Assembly: GCA_030156535.1 (NCBI GenBank)
Contig: JASGMJ010000035.1
Span: 1-35,246, forward strand
Source: Candidatus Sumerlaeota bacterium
GTDB taxonomy: Bacteria; Sumerlaeota; Sumerlaeia; SLMS01; JAHLLQ01
Direction of reading: 5' to 3'
DNA: 35,246 bases
Part shown: positions 7,429 to 15,910 of the stretch, in pieces
Layout of the letters: each line of letters begins with the position of its first letter
Position numbering within the stretch: position 1 is the first letter of the stretch
Made by a program: the position numbers and the translations under genes
Notes under the pieces: generated by a model
What the model saw: only the letters and a program-made list of their open reading frames with translations
The model's database searches: none
What the model was told of the DNA's origin: nothing

Positions 7429-9108
7429 ATGAGCACTGCGTCCCCCGCCACCGCCCTTCCGCCCGATGCACGCGCCGCCCTCGATGCGGTGCTCGAACTC
7501 ATGCGTGCGGGGAAGAGCGACGGCATCGCCGAGCTTTCCGGACTCCACGAGCAGCACCCCGACTCCACCGAGCTGATCGGGCACCTCGCCTGGGCGATGG
7601 CCCACGCCGGGCGGTACGAGGATTCCATCGCGCTCTGCCGCCGCTATCTTGAATTGCAGCCCGCCAACATCGAGATGCGGTGGCGCCTCGCGGATCGTTT
7701 GGTCAATCTGGGCCGATGGGATGAGGCAGAGGCGGCCTACCGTGCCGTGCTGGCCGAGGCTCCCGGGAACGAGGACGCGGCCATGGGCGTGCGTTACGTG
7801 GAGTTCGTGCGCCGCCGTGCGCAGGGACGCCCCCGCACCTCGCACCGCCCCGAGCGCCCCACGCCCACCGACCGCCAAAAGGAGAACGAGGCGCTCAACC
7901 GCCGCGAGTTCGACGCGGGCAGTCTGCGCCTGCAATCGCTCCCGCCGAGCCTCTACCTTGAAAGCACGACGAAGTGTAATTTCTACTGCAGGACGTGCGT
8001 GAAGGGCTATGGCGCGTACCACGCCGAGGACCTGCGCGAGCCGATCCTGGAGAAGGTGCGCTCAGAGGTGCTGCCGACGAACACGCGCATCAGCATCACG
8101 GGGTTTGGCGAGCCCACGATGGCCGGCAACTTCGATGAAATTCTCGCGCTGGCCATTGAGAACGGATCGACGGTGCACTTCGTGACGAATGCGTCGCTGC
8201 TGAATTTCGAGCGCATCGAGCACCTGACCCGCTGTCCCGTGGACATTGCAATTTCGATCGATGGCGCGACGAAGGAAACGTTCGAGGAAATCCGCGCGGG
8301 ATCGAACTTCGATCTGGTGCTCGAAAAACTCGCGATGATCCGCAAGCTGCGCGACCTTCACGTTTCCGAGTTCTTCTCGCGCTTCAGTTTCAACTTTGTG
8401 GCTCTGCGCAGGAACATCGATGAACTGCCGGACGTGGTGCGCCTGGCGCATCGCTTTGGCATCGGGCACGTTCACGTGGCCGACTACGCACCGAACGAAA
8501 ACGAGTTCGACGAGGAGTCGCTGCGCCACGAGCCCGCGCGCGCCAACGCGGCACTCGACGAGGCACGCCGCGTCGCGGCGGAGTTGGGCGTGCGCCTGAG
8601 CACGCCGGTGCCCTATGAGGAAACGGCCGCAAAGAGCAGCCGCGCGAAACGCCGTCCCCTGTTTTCCGCCAAGGACCGCTTTGCGCAGAAGTGCAACAGC
8701 CCGTGGCGCGAACCGTACATTCACACGGACGGCCGCGTGAGTCCGTGCTGCGCGAGCGGCCAGTACCTCGGAAACCTGAACGAGCAAAGCTTCGCGCAAA
8801 TCTGGAACGGCTGGCGCTATCGTCTGTTGCGTTGGCGCGTGCACAGCCCCATCCCGCGTCACGAATGCCGCGTGTGTTTCGTGGCGTGGGGAATCAATGG
8901 CGGGAACGCCGCGAACGCGATGGCGAAGGAGGGGCTTCTGGTGCGCGCGTGGTATGCGGGCGAGGAGCGCTTCAAGCGTTTCGCCAAACGGGTGCTGGCG
9001 ATTCTGCGCCGCATGCGCGGCGGCAAGGCTGCACCGGCCCCCGAGCCAAACTTCTATCGCGGACGGCCGCTCACCGAGCGCAATCGCCCCGCGGAGCCGG
9101 GCCGCTGA
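7429..9108 (+). CDS. TPR-containing radical SAM/SPASM protein
   Basis: The 559-residue protein has two parts. Residues about 15-125 hold tetratricopeptide-like helices (HLAWAMAHAGRYEDSIALCR, then RLADRLVNLGRWDEAEAAYR). Residues about 175-400 form a radical SAM core with the CX3CX2C cluster motif CNFYCRTC and the SAM-binding strand SITGFGEPT. The C-terminal region has a SPASM-like auxiliary cluster pattern: CNSPWREPYIHTDGRVSPCC and a later HECRVC. SPASM enzymes often modify peptides or carry out anaerobic maturation; the substrate is not evident. The TPR domain suggests docking to a protein partner. The ATG at 7429 is divergent from the GMC operon, and the stop lies five bases before the YkgJ-type gene, so the two are probably co-expressed. 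Confidence 0.9.
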   Translation: MSTASPATALPPDARAALDAVLELMRAGKSDGIAELSGLHEQHPDSTELIGHLAWAMAHAGRYEDSIALCRRYLELQPANIEMRWRLADRLVNLGRWDEAEAAYRAVLAEAPGNEDAAMGVRYVEFVRRRAQGRPRTSHRPERPTPTDRQKENEALNRREFDAGSLRLQSLPPSLYLESTTKCNFYCRTCVKGYGAYHAEDLREPILEKVRSEVLPTNTRISITGFGEPTMAGNFDEILALAIENGSTVHFVTNASLLNFERIEHLTRCPVDIAISIDGATKETFEEIRAGSNFDLVLEKLAMIRKLRDLHVSEFFSRFSFNFVALRRNIDELPDVVRLAHRFGIGHVHVADYAPNENEFDEESLRHEPARANAALDEARRVAAELGVRLSTPVPYEETAAKSSRAKRRPLFSAKDRFAQKCNSPWREPYIHTDGRVSPCCASGQYLGNLNEQSFAQIWNGWRYRLLRWRVHSPIPRHECRVCFVAWGINGGNAANAMAKEGLLVRAWYAGEERFKRFAKRVLAILRRMRGGKAAPAPEPNFYRGRPLTERNRPAEPGR

Positions 9109-9113
9109 CTCCC

Positions 9114-10460
9114 ATGCGCCGACCACCCGCTTCCGAACTGCACCTTCCCGAGGGCATTCGCTACGACTGCATTCAGTGCGGCCGCGGCTGCACGGACTTC
9201 TGGGAAATCCCGGTGGACCCCGAGTCCGAGGAGCGCCTCGCCGCCTTCGACCTCAAAGCGTACCAGCAACGCGCCCACGACGAGCCTCCCTTCATCGACA
9301 GCGAGTTCGACAAGGGCGACCGCGCCCTCAATCGCGTCAATGACGTCTGCACGTTTCTCTGCGAGGACAAAACGTGCGCCCTGCACGCGGCCCTTGGCCC
9401 CACAAACAAGCCGCAAACGTGCATCGACTTCCCGTACCGCTACGTCGAAACACCCGCCGGTGCCTATGTGGGCGTTTCATTTGCCTGCACGGCGGTGCGC
9501 CAGAACAGCGGACGCCTTCTGACGGAGAAGGCGGCGGAAATCGGGGGAAACTTCGGGCACTCGATTCATTTCAAGCAAACCGCCGCGCCCGTGCGCCTGA
9601 CCGCGCGCGCCTCCTTGTCGTTCGACGCTTACCTCGAATTGGAGCGCGCCCTCGATGAAATCCTCTCAATCCCGCGCGTGGCGCTCTGGATGCGTCTGCT
9701 CGCCCAATCGGTGTTTATCGACCTCGTGAGCAAGGCCCTGGAAGCAGGAAAGAATCCGGGCACGGGCGATCTGACGAGCGAGGAGCTCGCGGCGCTGGGG
9801 GCGCTGCCCGACACGAAGCTCGTCGCCGCGTTCGCCCAGCGTTTTCGCGCGGACAACTGGGGGCGGCTTCTGCTGATGGCGCAGAAGCAGCGCCCCTCGC
9901 CCATGGTGCACCGCGCGTTCATCGGACTGGTGACGACGTTCCGCCAGGCGCTGTGGCGCAACGCCACGCGGCCCAAGGCGCTGCTGTACATTCTGCGCCA
10001 CTACACGCTGCACGCCGCCGGACTCAGCCGCATTCATCTGCAGCCTCTGCCCAAGCGCTTCCGCTACGCTGACTTTCAGGAACGCCGCGTGGAAACAGAG
10101 AGTGGATCGTTCTATGACACGCTGCTGACGCGCTACTTCCGGCACGTCCTGTTTCGCAAGGACCTCTTGTTGGCCGAGAACGTGCGGGCAGGGCACCGCT
10201 TCCTGCTCATGCACTTCGCCCTCGTTCAATGGTACCTGGTGGGGTTGATGGCGGAAGCGGGGGAAACGGTGGCATCGGACGAGACGGTGGAGAACGCGCT
10301 GCTCAACGTGGAGAAATACTACGTCCTGCACACGACCTACACGAAGTTCCTGGAGAACCAGCCGCTGCTCGGAACGCTGATCGACGCCGTGATCCATACA
10401 CCGAAGTACGCGGCGTCGCTGGTCCACCCTCCGGTGCGTCCCTCCACGGTGCCTCGTTAA
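9114..10460 (+). CDS. YkgJ-family cysteine-cluster protein (FliB-like)
   Basis: The 448-residue protein has an N-terminal metal-binding signature: DCIQCGRGCTDFWEI (CxxCxxxC), then CTFLCEDKTCALH and TCIDFPYRY. This is the pattern of YkgJ proteins, annotated as zinc- or iron-sulfur-containing, which is also found in the flagellin lysine N-methylase FliB. The cysteine part covers only the first 130 residues; the remaining 300 are helical and unfamiliar, making it much longer than a minimal YkgJ protein. It begins five bases after the radical SAM/SPASM stop and probably works with it. A role in protein methylation or metallocluster redox chemistry is possible but unproven. Confidence 0.82.
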   Translation: MRRPPASELHLPEGIRYDCIQCGRGCTDFWEIPVDPESEERLAAFDLKAYQQRAHDEPPFIDSEFDKGDRALNRVNDVCTFLCEDKTCALHAALGPTNKPQTCIDFPYRYVETPAGAYVGVSFACTAVRQNSGRLLTEKAAEIGGNFGHSIHFKQTAAPVRLTARASLSFDAYLELERALDEILSIPRVALWMRLLAQSVFIDLVSKALEAGKNPGTGDLTSEELAALGALPDTKLVAAFAQRFRADNWGRLLLMAQKQRPSPMVHRAFIGLVTTFRQALWRNATRPKALLYILRHYTLHAAGLSRIHLQPLPKRFRYADFQERRVETESGSFYDTLLTRYFRHVLFRKDLLLAENVRAGHRFLLMHFALVQWYLVGLMAEAGETVASDETVENALLNVEKYYVLHTTYTKFLENQPLLGTLIDAVIHTPKYAASLVHPPVRPSTVPR

Positions 10461-10524
10461 CTTCGCACTTTCCCATTTTCTTCCCTTTCCCGGCCGCCGC
10501 CCCTATGCCACCCTTCCGCCGCCT

Positions 10525-12012
10525 ATGAAAACTCCCTTCGACTACTCCCGCCTTCCCCCCGTCACGCCGGAAATCCGGCGGCGCGTCAATCGTGCCGACA
10601 AGAGCGACACCGTACCTGCGGGCCTGAGCATGGCCGAGGCTCCCCCCGGCGTCGTGATCGAGCGCGTGGAACCCGGAAGCCTCGCCGCCGAGGCCGGAAT
10701 CGTGGCCGGCGAAACGCTTGTCCGGATCAACGGCAATGACGTGCGCGACACGATCGATTATTATTTCCATGGGGCCGACGAGACGCTGGAGCTCGAGCTC
10801 CGCGACCCCGCGGGCGCCGCGCGCACCATCGTCGTCGAGAAGCAGAGCCCGGAGGAACAACTCGGCCTCGAACTGCTCCAGTTCACCACCCAGCAATGCG
10901 GCTGCAACTGCGTCTTCTGCTTCGTGCACCAGCTCCCCGACAACATGCGCAAGTCGCTCTACATCAAGGACGAGGACTACCGCCTCTCCTTCATGCAGGG
11001 GTCCTACATCACGGGCATCACGTTGAAGGACGCGGACCTCGAGCGCATCGCGAAGCAGCGCCTCTCGCCGTTGTACATTTCGATGCACGCGGTGGACGAG
11101 GACTTGCGCCGCTGGCTGCTGGGGGTTCGCAAAGCACGGCCCGTCGTCGAGATGCTCGAGTTCTTCAGCCGCCACCGCCTCCAGGTCCACACGCAAATCG
11201 TTCTCTGTCCCGGGCACAACGACGGCGAGCAACTCGACCGCACACTCGCAACGCTGCTCGACTACTACCCGTCGGTGCAATCGGTCGCGATCGTGCCGCT
11301 GGGGATGACAAAGTGGCGCGAGGGGCTGCCCGATCTCGAACCGGTCACTCCGCAATACGCACGGCAATTCATCCGCCGGACCACTCCGACGTTGAAGAGC
11401 GTCGCGGAGGAATACGGCGAACCCGTGGTGATGATCGCCGATGAGTGGTACCTGATTGCGGGGCGCAGGGCTCCTTCCTACTCGCAATGGCCCGAAGTGC
11501 CCCAGCTCGAAAACGGCGTGGGGATGGTCTATCATTTCTACCGCGATCTGCCGGAAGCCCGCCGGCTGCTCAGGCGTCTCAAGCCCGGCCGCCCCTGGCG
11601 CGTTGGCGCGGTGACGAGCACGTTGTCGGTGCCGGTGCTCGACCGCGTGCGCGATCTGCTCGCGTCCGAGGCCGGCATCGAGGTCGTCGCGCTGCCGACG
11701 GTGAACACGCTCTTTGGCGAGACGATTCACGTCACCGGCCTTCTATGCGGGCAGGACATCGCCAAGACCATCACGGCGCATCCGGGCTTCGACCAGTACC
11801 TGCTGCCGGGCAACTGCCTGCGGCGCTACGACACGAAGTTTTTGGACGACATGCCGCTGGAGCATCTGCGCCGCAAGACGGGGGTGCGGATCGACCCGGT
11901 CCTCGGCGGAGCGCTCGACTTCGTGGAGACCGTCCTGGCGGGCGCGGGCCTGCTGGAGCACCAGCCCGTGACCGAGCACCCGTTCCTGCAGCCGCACTGG
12001 AGCAACACGTAG
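10525..12012 (+). CDS. PDZ-radical SAM DUF512 protein
   Basis: The 495-residue protein matches the DUF512 family. A PDZ-like domain (about residues 38-100, VIERVEPGSLAAEAGI and GETLVRINGNDV) precedes a divergent radical SAM core with CGCNCVFCFVHQLP (CX3CX2C), MRKSLYIKDEDYRLSF and GSYITGITL, and then the DUF512 C-terminal domain with IVPLGMTKWREGL. The family is widespread in anaerobes and cyanobacteria; its function is not established. It carries an iron-sulfur cluster and presumably cleaves SAM. The ATG at 10525 has no clear Shine-Dalgarno site. It follows two other metalloprotein genes in the same direction with a 64-base gap, so co-regulation is plausible. Confidence 0.93.
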   Translation: MKTPFDYSRLPPVTPEIRRRVNRADKSDTVPAGLSMAEAPPGVVIERVEPGSLAAEAGIVAGETLVRINGNDVRDTIDYYFHGADETLELELRDPAGAARTIVVEKQSPEEQLGLELLQFTTQQCGCNCVFCFVHQLPDNMRKSLYIKDEDYRLSFMQGSYITGITLKDADLERIAKQRLSPLYISMHAVDEDLRRWLLGVRKARPVVEMLEFFSRHRLQVHTQIVLCPGHNDGEQLDRTLATLLDYYPSVQSVAIVPLGMTKWREGLPDLEPVTPQYARQFIRRTTPTLKSVAEEYGEPVVMIADEWYLIAGRRAPSYSQWPEVPQLENGVGMVYHFYRDLPEARRLLRRLKPGRPWRVGAVTSTLSVPVLDRVRDLLASEAGIEVVALPTVNTLFGETIHVTGLLCGQDIAKTITAHPGFDQYLLPGNCLRRYDTKFLDDMPLEHLRRKTGVRIDPVLGGALDFVETVLAGAGLLEHQPVTEHPFLQPHWSNT

Positions 12013-12102
12013 GGAGCAGGATTGCTCTGCGATCCCCGCTTGCACCGGGGCCCACCCGGCGGCCACCTTCCTGCCGCTAGTTCATTCAGGGAAGGACGCC
12101 CC

Positions 12103-12699
12103 ATGGCGACCACAACAAACAAGGCACCCAATGCCGGCAGCGACTTCACCAATCTCCTGTGGGTGCTCGTGCCCACCGTGGCGGCACTGTTCGTCAAGCT
12201 GATCTGGATCGTCGCCATCGCATTCCTCGCCATGTCCTATATGATCCGCACGGGACGCGAGGGGCGCTGGTACATTTGGGCGCTGCATGGGTGCGCGCTG
12301 CTGATTTTGCTGCGCATCGTGGGCTACGGTTTCCTGCTTTCCACGCTCGGCGAAATCCCGCCCGCCTTCACCTCCAAAGCCGAATACATCGAAAAGTACA
12401 AGCCGATCTCCTATCTCGGCGTCCAGGAGTTCTCCTTCGCCGAGGGCTCGATCCGCGAGACCGCCGACAAGATCACCAAGATCGCGGAAGTGACGGAAAA
12501 GGACATCGACCCCTTCTCCGGCAAGCCCTACCTGTACATTGATGAAGCGGGCTACCGCACTTACTACAGCGTCGGCCCCGACCAGAAGGACCAGAAGCTC
12601 TCCGTCAAGTGGGACACGCGTCAAGGCGCCTTCAGCCCCGGCGACATCCCGGCCGCCACGGTGTTCGTGGGCGATACGGCAACGACCGGCACAAACTGA
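12103..12699 (+). CDS. Small membrane protein of unknown function
   Basis: The 198-residue protein has two predicted membrane helices, about residues 17-46 (WVLVPTVAALFVKLIWIVAI) and 56-80 (WYIWALHGCALLILLRIVG). A polar domain of about 115 residues follows, with IEKYKPISYLGVQEF, GKPYLYIDEAGYRTYY and a Thr-rich end. I do not recognise the family. The ATG at 12103 has a GGGAAGGA site nearby. It lies 90 bases after the DUF512 gene on the same strand and converges on the next gene with a six-base gap. Confidence 0.75.
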   Translation: MATTTNKAPNAGSDFTNLLWVLVPTVAALFVKLIWIVAIAFLAMSYMIRTGREGRWYIWALHGCALLILLRIVGYGFLLSTLGEIPPAFTSKAEYIEKYKPISYLGVQEFSFAEGSIRETADKITKIAEVTEKDIDPFSGKPYLYIDEAGYRTYYSVGPDQKDQKLSVKWDTRQGAFSPGDIPAATVFVGDTATTGTN

Positions 12700-12705
12700 G
12701 CCGCG

Positions 12706-13575
12706 CTACTCCCCCTCGATCCCCAGCACGCGAATCGTGTCGTTCTCCGGCACGAGATCGAACCGCAGGACGGCGCACTGCGCACCCGGCGTGAACCACC
12801 CGGGCTCGGACGCAAAGTTGTATTCATAGACAACGACTTTCGTCTCGGCATCGAAGCGCGTCACCGCTCCCTTTGCACGCCACGGACTGATGGCGAGCGA
12901 CTCCGTCCCCCAATACAGCACCGGCGCGGCCAACGGATCGCGCAACGAGTCCCCGTCCACGAGCAGCCGCAGCGTCGTGCCCATCTCCGCCGTTGTTGTT
13001 TCCGGCGGGAAAAGCAGCAGGCTCACGCTGGGCGAATCGCGGACGACGGGAATGTGCAGAGCGTCTTTCCTTCCGGCCTCGGGTGCGTCCCGGCGCACGT
13101 TCTCGGGATGGATCTCGATGGTCCAGCCCGCCTCGGGGAGTTCCGCGCCCGCGAGGCTCCACGTCCCCGCGGCGGTTTCCTCGCGCGCGCTTTCCCACTT
13201 TGCAACATTGGCGGCGAACGCCTGCTCCAGCCCCACGCGCGCGGGAGCCTCCCAAAACCCTTCCGCCCAACGCGCGTGCAGACGGTCCCACGCCTCGGGA
13301 GCATCGCCACGCATCCGCCAGCGGGCAAAGGCTTCGCGCGCGGTCAGATGCGTCCACGCCGTGTACTCGCCACTTTCGATGTGACGCACCACGTGCGCGC
13401 CATCGAGCGAAATGCCCTGATGGCGCAGGGGCGCGTAGAAGCCACCCACGAGATCGCGAACCTCCGCGCTTCGTGCGGGATGCGTCACGTAGACAAGCGC
13501 GAGTGCCGCGACGGCGGCGGCGGTGAGGAGCGACTCGCGCGTCTGGCACTTGCGCTCTTTGGCGGAGGGAGTCAT
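12706..13575 (-). CDS. Unknown protein with one N-terminal membrane segment
   Basis: A 289-residue protein with an N-terminal hydrophobic segment (about residues 16-30, LLTAAAVAALALVYV), which could be a signal anchor, followed by an extracytoplasmic-type domain. No family motif is recognised; it carries tryptophan-rich stretches (WRMRGDAPEAWDRLHARW) and a beta-rich C terminus. It was compared with the exosortase-associated EpsI family and did not match convincingly. Its ATG overlaps the stop of the upstream GT39-like gene as ATGA, so it is coupled to it and may be an accessory to membrane glycosylation. Confidence 0.72.
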   Translation of the reverse strand: MTPSAKERKCQTRESLLTAAAVAALALVYVTHPARSAEVRDLVGGFYAPLRHQGISLDGAHVVRHIESGEYTAWTHLTAREAFARWRMRGDAPEAWDRLHARWAEGFWEAPARVGLEQAFAANVAKWESAREETAAGTWSLAGAELPEAGWTIEIHPENVRRDAPEAGRKDALHIPVVRDSPSVSLLLFPPETTTAEMGTTLRLLVDGDSLRDPLAAPVLYWGTESLAISPWRAKGAVTRFDAETKVVVYEYNFASEPGWFTPGAQCAVLRFDLVPENDTIRVLGIEGE

Positions 13576-15530
13576 CGCGTGCCTCCCGAATTCGGGATGA
13601 GTTCCCAGATCGCCTCGCGTGGCGGCGCCACCGGCCCCCAGGCATTCTCCGAGGAGAACGGTTGATCGGCAAACAACGGTTCGTCTTCCAGGGCGTCTGC
13701 GGGTGCGAGGAGATGCGTGAAGCCGCGCGCGCGCAGGCCGTCGAGCCAGGCGCGCGGGTCTGCACCGTCCTCAGGCGGTGCCACGGGCTCGGCGCGGAGG
13801 CGCAGTTCGTCGCTGACCAGACGCGTGGCCGTCAAATTGGGGACGGAGAAGGCAAGGCGGGTTGCATCGCGCACGGCGAGCACGTCGCGGGCATAGTCGC
13901 GCGCGGTGAACTCGCCGGGAAAGCGGTCGAGCAGCACCGGCGCCACGTCCCCCGTCACCACGGGATAGGCCGCGAGAACCGGTGTGCGCGGCCGGTACTG
14001 CCACGAGGGAATCACCCGGAAGGCGTTCCACGCGGCGCACGCCAGCAACACCGCCATCAGTCCGGCGCGCAGCCAGCTTGGCGCCCGGCTCAGCGTGCGT
14101 CCGAACGCGAGCGCCAACAGGCTGCCGAGTTGAAGGGCGAAGCGCGCATACCACAAATGTGGCGAAAGGAAGAAGACTACTGCGCCGATCATCACAGGCA
14201 GGCGCCAGCGCCGGTCCTCCTGACGCCACCCTGCCAGCAGCATCGCCGCGAACGCCGGCAACCCCAGCACCGTCCATTGCGGCCCGATTCCGGAAAGCCA
14301 ACCGCTCAGCAACGTCACGCCACTCGATTCCATGGCATTATACCAGTAGGCGCCGGGCACGTGCACGCCCGTCGCGTTCGCCAGCGCCCCTGCCGTCGCC
14401 TCCGTCCCCAGGACGCCCGGCAACAACTCCGTCCCCAATAGGACGAACTTGTACGGATAGATGGGATTGCCGTACAGGAAGATGCCCGTCGCAATCCACG
14501 GTCCGGCGAACAACACGCCCGCCACCATGCTGGAGGCAACGAGACGCAGCGGCAACTTCGCGCGCAGCGTCGTGCTGCGTTGCACCGCAAGCACAAGCGC
14601 GAGGATTCCCAGGCCACCCGCAGCGGGCAGCATCGAGAGCTTGGCCCCCACGAAATGGCCGACCCCCAGGGCTGCCGGAACGATCCAGCGCTCCGGCCGC
14701 TCGCTCATCTTCAATGCAAGCAATGCCCACACAATCAGCCCTGCGCCCGCGGCGGCCTGCACGTCCGCGTAGCTTTCCGTTGCCTGGAGCATGGCCTCCG
14801 GAATCGTGACAAGGAACACGGCGCCCGCCGCGCCGCACCACGCGGGCAACTCCATCCGCCGCGCCAACGCCCACGCCGTCAGCAGCCACACGCCGAGAAA
14901 CAGCCACTGCACCATTCCCACGCCACGCCACGAGCCGCGCACTTCGGCAAGCTGGAGCCCGAACATCATCTTTGCGTTTGGCGTCGTCTGGCCACGCGCC
15001 ATCAGCGGATCGGCGCGCTCGCCCGCCGTCAGCACGAAGTGAAACGCTCCGTCCCCGCGCCACTGCGCGGCCTGCTGGAGCACGTGATAATCAACCGCGT
15101 CGAAGGCCCTCGGCGGCAGGAACCCGCCTGGCACTCCCAGCGCGACCCAGCAGCAAACCGCCAGCGCCCAGAGCGCCTTGGCGCCGCACGGGGCAACGCG
15201 CATCGCGTCGAGCCACTCGCGCAGCCAGCCACCGCCGAACAACGCGTCGCGCACCCAGGCCTCCGGGTTGCGCGCCAGGCCCGTCCTCGCGGCACCCACG
15301 GCGAGTACCACCATCAGGACCGCGTGCGCGGCGGCAAACCACCCGGGCGACACTCCCGCAACAAACGCCACGTACAAGGGAACGAGCAGGAAGAACCCAA
15401 GCGCCGACGCCGCCCACAACAGAACGCGGTCCGCCAGATGACCTTCGGGGCCGCCGAAGACCATCCAGGCGAGAAGCCGTCCCTCGAACAGCGCGGCCGC
15501 GATGGCGAAAAGGAAGAAGAGCGTGCTCAC
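13572..15530 (-). CDS. Multi-pass membrane protein, GT39/PMT-like glycosyltransferase
   Basis: The product is about 652 residues with roughly ten or more hydrophobic segments separated by short loops and a soluble C-terminal tail. This is the layout of dolichol/undecaprenyl-phosphate-sugar transferases (GT39/ArnT-like). An acidic motif in the first large loop, DAVDYHVLQQAAQW, is the expected catalytic region. I start it at GTG 15530 because an AGGGA site lies about seven bases upstream and the protein begins directly with a hydrophobic helix (STLFFLFAIAAALFEG). The same frame stays open to 15788, but those extra residues are Arg/Pro/Thr-rich and look like out-of-frame sequence. It is translationally coupled to the downstream 289-residue protein. 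The substrate is unknown. Confidence 0.8.
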   Translation of the reverse strand: MSTLFFLFAIAAALFEGRLLAWMVFGGPEGHLADRVLLWAASALGFFLLVPLYVAFVAGVSPGWFAAAHAVLMVVLAVGAARTGLARNPEAWVRDALFGGGWLREWLDAMRVAPCGAKALWALAVCCWVALGVPGGFLPPRAFDAVDYHVLQQAAQWRGDGAFHFVLTAGERADPLMARGQTTPNAKMMFGLQLAEVRGSWRGVGMVQWLFLGVWLLTAWALARRMELPAWCGAAGAVFLVTIPEAMLQATESYADVQAAAGAGLIVWALLALKMSERPERWIVPAALGVGHFVGAKLSMLPAAGGLGILALVLAVQRSTTLRAKLPLRLVASSMVAGVLFAGPWIATGIFLYGNPIYPYKFVLLGTELLPGVLGTEATAGALANATGVHVPGAYWYNAMESSGVTLLSGWLSGIGPQWTVLGLPAFAAMLLAGWRQEDRRWRLPVMIGAVVFFLSPHLWYARFALQLGSLLALAFGRTLSRAPSWLRAGLMAVLLACAAWNAFRVIPSWQYRPRTPVLAAYPVVTGDVAPVLLDRFPGEFTARDYARDVLAVRDATRLAFSVPNLTATRLVSDELRLRAEPVAPPEDGADPRAWLDGLRARGFTHLLAPADALEDEPLFADQPFSSENAWGPVAPPREAIWELIPNSGGTR

Positions 15531-15606
15531 ACCCGTCCCTGGAAAGCGAAAGTGCTGGCAGCGTGTCGGCCAGGCGGCAGGGCCGTCGAGATAAAAGACG
15601 CGCCAC

Positions 15607-15792
15607 TCAACGGCAGAAGAAACCGGAGTTCGAGTAGCGGGGCACGCTGCGCAGCACGTCGTTGGGCGTCCGCGCGCGGTTTTCCACGATCCGGGCCAGG
15701 AACAGCGGCGAGGACTTGCCCGCGCGGTCGCCAATGGGGACACCGGTGCACGCCGTGGGAAGAGGAAAGCAAACCGGAAGCGTGGCAATCAT
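15607..15792 (-). CDS. Possible small ORF (61 codons), possibly a gene remnant
   Basis: This ORF encodes 61 residues with no recognised motif. It is suspected to be coding because codons from about residue 20 onward almost all end in C or G, as in neighbouring genes, while the other two frames give Arg/Pro/Thr-rich sequence typical of wrong frames. It begins just after the aldehyde dehydrogenase terminator and ends 76 bases before the GT39-like start. There is no visible ribosome-binding site. It could be a small protein or the stub of a decayed gene. Confidence 0.35.
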   Translation of the reverse strand: MIATLPVCFPLPTACTGVPIGDRAGKSSPLFLARIVENRARTPNDVLRSVPRYSNSGFFCR

Positions 15793-15800
15793 CAGGTATT

Positions 15801-15841
15801 GCCGTTAAACAGAAATCCCGCCACGCGCAACGCGGCGGGAT
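15801..15841 (-). terminator. Intrinsic terminator of the aldehyde dehydrogenase gene
   Basis: On the minus strand, ATCCCGCC (RNA from 841 to 834) pairs with GGCGGGAT (822 to 815), with an inner GCG/CGC pairing around a short loop, and is followed by TTCTGTTTAA. It lies about 70 bases after the aldehyde dehydrogenase stop. Confidence 0.75.
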
Positions 15842-15910
15842 CTCCGTCTCCAAGAGTGCGGGGTGGAGAGGAACCCGGCTCTGTGCCGCCCACCCCTCGT
15901 CCATGACTGA

